DNA of 64,000 bases from CADEEV01 sp964442185. Its GTDB lineage: Bacteria; Acidobacteriota; Vicinamibacteria; Fen-336. Below, piece by piece: positions 61,278 through 64,000 of the stretch (positions within the stretch are counted from its first letter, which is position 1; each line of letters opens with the position of its first letter). Location of the stretch: contig CAYTWT010000257.1 of the NCBI GenBank assembly GCA_964442185.1, positions 1 to 64,000 on the forward strand, in the 5' to 3' direction. Made by a program: the position numbers and the translations under genes. Under the pieces are notes generated by a model that was not told where the DNA came from, ran no database searches, and worked only from the letters and a program-made list of their open reading frames with translations.

Positions 61278-61574
61278 CTAGTCCGCGGAACGCCCGCGCC
61301 CCTTCTTTCTCGGGGCCGTCAGCTTCCGCATGTACGCATCCAGCATCTCATTCTCGTACGTGACCGAGTTCAAGAACAAGCTTTCGACCAGATAGGCGCT
61401 CCGGTCTTCTTCGCTCATCTGCTCTGCGATGCCGCGGATCTCGTGCATCATGTCCTCGAACGAAACCTGCAGCTGGTGTTTGAGCGTCACCTCGCGGTAG
61501 AGCGCCTCGAGCAGCGCCAAGAGGTCGCCGTCGAGACTGAGCTCGGCGCCGGTCGTCAGGCGAACCCTACGCAT
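61278..61574 (-). CDS. Small protein of unknown function in STAS operon
   Basis: A 98-residue, mostly helical protein with an acidic middle (VSFEDMMHEIRGIAEQMSEED) and a strongly basic tail (RKKGRGRSAD). No family recognised. Its first 8 nt overlap the end of the STAS gene, so the two are probably made together; a STAS partner or regulator role is a guess. Confidence 0.65.
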   Translation of the reverse strand: MRRVRLTTGAELSLDGDLLALLEALYREVTLKHQLQVSFEDMMHEIRGIAEQMSEEDRSAYLVESLFLNSVTYENEMLDAYMRKLTAPRKKGRGRSAD

Positions 61575-61932
61575 CAGCCTTCCCCTTGCGAACCGTGGCT
61601 AGGGCCCGAAGCGCCTCGGCTTCGTCGCGGTGCAGGCCCACGATCTTGTGGACGCCGGTCATGGAGATCATGGTCTCGACACGCGGTTGCAGCCCGGCGA
61701 GCTTGAGTGCCCCGGAGCGATCCTGCACCAGGCGATGGATATCCATGAGGCAGCCAATCGAGGCACTGTCGATATAGCTCACGGCACTCAGGTCGATCAC
61801 GATCCAGTTGGAGCCGCCCTCGACGAGCTGACGCACCGCGGTGAAGAAAGCCGAGAGCACCGGGTAGGTGAGCTTGGCCTCCTTGACCCGCATGATCTGC
61901 ACGCCGTCTTTCGCTTCGACGATGAGCTGCAT
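61567..61932 (-). CDS. STAS-domain anti-sigma factor antagonist
   Basis: A 121-residue single STAS domain with the loop YIDSASIGCLMD, predicted phosphoserine Ser56, as in SpoIIAA/RsbV. It lies 21 nt after a sigma factor gene, but no anti-sigma kinase is seen nearby. The loop differs from the STAS protein at 5029-5373 (SIGCL for GVGEL), so they probably serve different partners. Confidence 0.87.
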   Translation of the reverse strand: MQLIVEAKDGVQIMRVKEAKLTYPVLSAFFTAVRQLVEGGSNWIVIDLSAVSYIDSASIGCLMDIHRLVQDRSGALKLAGLQPRVETMISMTGVHKIVGLHRDEAEALRALATVRKGKADA

Positions 61933-61953
61933 CTCACTTCACCTCTATCTTGC

Positions 61954-62598
61954 TCACGCAGGCCCCACCGCACGGCGGCGTCCCGGCTGCTGGGCGCGCA
62001 GCAGTAGCCGCGCCAGCTCCTCGCGTCCGCGATTGATCCGGCTCTTCACGGTGCCCTCGGGCAGGCTCAGGCGGTCGGCCATCTCCTGGTAGGAAAGGCC
62101 TTGCAGGTCCCGTAGCACGACCGCCTCGCGCAGCTTTTCTGGCAGCAGCTCGAGGCCCTTGCGCAGGAAGCTGCGGCGATCCCGATCCTCCAGCAGGCGG
62201 TGCGGGTTGCCTGCCGCCGCTGGCGCCAGGTCGAAGGCGACCAGATCGTCGACCACCACCTCGCGCTCACGCTTGCTCGCGCGGTAGTGGTCGATGCAGT
62301 AGTTGCGCGCGACGCTCGAGAGCCAGGTCGAAAAATCGGCGTCCTGGTTGAATTTCTCGAGGCTTCGGAAGATCTTGAGGAAGATCTCCTGGGTCAGGTC
62401 CTCGGCCGCATCGTGTTTTCCAGTGAACTTATAGGCGATGTGGAAGACCTTGCGCCGATAGCGCACGACGATGGCCTCCCACGCGCTGTTTTCCTGGCGC
62501 AGGCAGCGCTCGATGAGCTCCGCGTCCGGAGGAACCCTTCCGTCCGCGCGCCTTGTCTGTTGCGCCGCGTTGCCCTCGCTCTCCCCCTCGCGAAGCAG
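61954..62598 (-). CDS. Sigma-70 family (ECF-like) sigma factor
   Basis: Directs RNA polymerase to a regulon. Region 2 (AEDLTQEIFLKIFRSLEKF, WLSSVARNYCIDHYR) and region 4 (LPEKLREAVVLRDLQGLSYQEMA, GTVKSRINRGREEL) are clear. The first usual start, GTG 62466, cuts off region 2.1; the frame upstream still reads as sigma factor (DAELIERCLRQENSAWEAIV). No ATG, GTG or TTG exists there before a TAG near 62653. Coordinates use CTG at 62598, five nt after the preceding gene's stop, giving 214 residues; this is inference. It follows the secreted nuclease/lipase-like gene. Confidence 0.88.
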   Translation of the reverse strand: MLREGESEGNAAQQTRRADGRVPPDAELIERCLRQENSAWEAIVVRYRRKVFHIAYKFTGKHDAAEDLTQEIFLKIFRSLEKFNQDADFSTWLSSVARNYCIDHYRASKREREVVVDDLVAFDLAPAAAGNPHRLLEDRDRRSFLRKGLELLPEKLREAVVLRDLQGLSYQEMADRLSLPEGTVKSRINRGREELARLLLRAQQPGRRRAVGPA

Positions 62599-62603
62599 GG
62601 ATC

Positions 62604-63449
62604 TTACTTCAACTCCGGACGCTGAGCGTCCGTCCAGGCCGTGTACCAGTAGCTAGCCGCGTCGTTGGCCGCGAGCGAGAGGCGGCGCGAGAGGAAGTCC
62701 GCGGCGCGCGTGGCCAGGTCCTCGAAGTAGATCTCGCCGTAGCCTGACTTGCCCCGCTTGCTAAGCTCGTCCAGAAACAGCAGGTTGTCGACCCAGACAT
62801 AGCTCGAGTTCAGGATCGAGAAGACGTAACCCTTCGGGTCGTCCAGATAGATGGCCGCATCCGTCGAGACCTTCAGCTTGGGGGCCATCGCCTCGGGGAA
62901 CCTCACCGTGAAGCGCTGGTAGAGGCCGTGCTGATCGCTCTTCTGGCCGTCCGCGTTGTCGGTCAGCGCGAGCGGATTGTGCAACTGGGCGACCAGGGCG
63001 GCGAGCGTGTCGGACTCTTCGAGGATCCGAGTCTTGTCTTTGGCCTTGAAGGCCTCCACGAGCCGGGCATAGGACTCCTGGACAAGCCAGGGTAGACGCC
63101 CGATCGTCGTCGCAGCGCCGTATTTTTCTTTGAGGCCCTTCTCAGTGTGGGGCAGATCCAGGAAGGGATAGGGCATCAGGCGATCGACCGCGAAGCGCCA
63201 ATCGGGCGTCTGCTCCGGGTAGGCGGGCTCGAGGGCGAGCGTCGGCAGCTCGAGGCGATGCACCTTGTAGAACTCCTTCAGCCCCTTGGGCAGTGCGTCG
63301 ATCGCTTTGCTCGTCACGGCTTCCTGCGCCACGGGACCCCAGGCGTGCGCTTCGCCGGAAGCGAGGCTGACGGCCAGCACGGTGGCGGAGACGGCGAAAC
63401 CAGGCAACCTCAAGAGGGACCTCCTTGTTCGGCCGAACCGCAGGCTCAC
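62604..63449 (-). CDS. Secreted protein resembling phospholipase C/P1 nuclease
   Basis: A 281-residue exported protein. The signal peptide (about 1-36) ends AHA before WGP, so the mature protein would begin with Trp, as in zinc-dependent phospholipase C and S1/P1 nucleases, where Trp1 binds zinc. DWRFAVDRL, DLPHTEKG and LHNPLALTDNADG followed by DQHGLYQRF match their metal-site pattern. Several ligands seem changed: the early GH is AQE, and the usual PLH is PLA, so it may be altered or inactive. Start is GTG at 63449, overlapping the comF stop (GTGA). Function is inferred. Confidence 0.65.
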   Translation of the reverse strand: MSLRFGRTRRSLLRLPGFAVSATVLAVSLASGEAHAWGPVAQEAVTSKAIDALPKGLKEFYKVHRLELPTLALEPAYPEQTPDWRFAVDRLMPYPFLDLPHTEKGLKEKYGAATTIGRLPWLVQESYARLVEAFKAKDKTRILEESDTLAALVAQLHNPLALTDNADGQKSDQHGLYQRFTVRFPEAMAPKLKVSTDAAIYLDDPKGYVFSILNSSYVWVDNLLFLDELSKRGKSGYGEIYFEDLATRAADFLSRRLSLAANDAASYWYTAWTDAQRPELK

Positions 63450-64000
63450 TCGACGCGAGCCGCGCTCAAGAGGCGGACGGCCTTTGCCCCCGCATCGCGC
63501 AACGCCTGTGCACACGCCCGCGCCGTCGCCCCCGTCGTCACGACGTCGTCCACCAGAACGATCACGCGCCCCGCGATCTGTGCCCGACACCGCACGGCGA
63601 AGGCACCCGCCACGTTCCTGCGCCTTTGTGCGGCGGAGAGGCCCGTCTGCGTCGGCGTGTCGGCGCGACGCACCAGCGCGACCGGGGCCAGTTCCAGGTC
63701 GAGGCGGCGCGCGAGTTCACCCGCGAGCAACTCGGCCTGGTTGAAGCCGCGCTCGCGCCTGCGCCGAGGGTGCAGCGGCACCGGGACAAGCACCGCTCCG
63801 ACCGAGAGCACGGCCCGTGCCGCGCCCCCCGCCGCCATGGCTTCCGCGAGCCGGCCGGCGACACGCCGCCGGCCGTGGTACTTGAGTTCGTGGACCGCGG
63901 CCCGCAGCGGCCCCTCGTAGGGCCCCAGGCTGAAGCCCAGTTCCAGTGGCGAAAGGCCGCGTCGGCAGCGGCCGCAATGCGTGGCGGTGGCGGGAAGCGA
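63446..64000 (-). CDS. comF: ComF-family phosphoribosyltransferase, 5' end outside window
   Basis: Visible are 184 codons of a ComF protein cut by the right window edge. A zinc-knuckle remnant (THCGRCRRG, second cysteine pair) comes first. The type I phosphoribosyltransferase core follows: VHELKYHGRRRVAG, PVPLHPRRRRERGFNQAE, LVRRADTPTQTGLS and the PRPP loop VLVDDVVTTGATA. In naturally competent bacteria ComF helps DNA uptake; in others its role is less clear. Its stop overlaps the next gene (GTGA). Confidence 0.92.
   Translation of the reverse strand, partial: SLPATATHCGRCRRGLSPLELGFSLGPYEGPLRAAVHELKYHGRRRVAGRLAEAMAAGGAARAVLSVGAVLVPVPLHPRRRRERGFNQAELLAGELARRLDLELAPVALVRRADTPTQTGLSAAQRRRNVAGAFAVRCRAQIAGRVIVLVDDVVTTGATARACAQALRDAGAKAVRLLSAARVE

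Overview
This window looks like part of a chromosome from a high-GC (third codon positions nearly all G/C), Gram-negative bacterium. The envelope genes lpxC, wzm/wzt, rfaE2, surA and ppiD, and a YidC with a large periplasmic domain, support that. The order rpmH-rnpA-yidD-yidC-jag-rsmG-parA-parB-bactofilin next to F1-ATPase genes recalls Desulfobacterota, Myxococcota and Acidobacteriota. The 5' part of a 16S rRNA is present, but I cannot place it in a phylum by eye. Nearly all of the window is core genome. I see no CRISPR array, insertion sequence, prophage, tRNA or biosynthetic cluster.

Layout. 1-292: a low-GC foreign-looking coding fragment joined inside a broken 16S gene, probably an assembly chimera. 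293-1375: 16S 5' part and its tandem promoters, read leftward. 1386-4191: purM-purN-tyrS (minus). 4278-5021: peroxiredoxin bcp and a 51-residue zinc ribbon (plus). 5029-7313: a STAS protein and the periplasmic chaperone ppiD (minus). 7471-17815 (plus): a FecR-domain protein, a diguanylate cyclase, the rod-shape/elongasome set mreB-mreC-mreD-mrdA-rodA, then RNase G and an unknown gene. 17760-32998 (minus): a 13-gene run, atpHAGDC, O-antigen-type ABC exporter wzm-wzt, a membrane protein ending in a PA14 domain, rfaE2, mfd, a lipoprotein parvulin, surA and an alkyltransferase-like gene, mostly overlapping by 4 nt. 33087-39932 (minus): rpmH-rnpA-yidD-yidC-jag-rsmG-parA-parB-bactofilin-selD, with a parS site before parA. 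39933-40296: probable oriC. 40297-49567 (plus): dnaA-dnaN-recF-gyrB-gyrA and a lipoprotein gene. 49587-55575 (minus): TPR gene-glmU-glmS-uvrD/pcrA. 55733-60795 (plus): uvrA, a kynureninase-like enzyme, lpxC. 60859-64000 (minus): comF (cut by the window end), a phospholipase C/P1-nuclease-like secreted protein, a sigma factor, a STAS protein, a small unknown and a DUF1573 protein.

Genes point away from about 40.1 kb on both sides, as expected at the replication origin. The set covers origin firing (dnaA, dnaN), segregation (parABS, bactofilin), supercoiling (gyrAB), membrane insertion (yidC/yidD), wall elongation (mre/mrd/rodA, glmS/glmU precursors), outer-membrane assembly (lpxC, rfaE2, wzm/wzt, surA, ppiD) and transcription-coupled and excision repair (mfd, uvrA, uvrD).

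Most informative oddities: selD is itself a selenoprotein gene, with an in-frame TGA at the catalytic position and a hairpin just behind it; rnpA and the sigma factor have no usual start codon before their conserved N-terminal parts; GyrA has Leu at the position equivalent to E. coli Ser83; the 16S gene is chimeric; and an ATGA-coupled 8-codon leader precedes the small zinc ribbon. I did not find a clearly new multi-gene system, and I present the rest as ordinary core genome.
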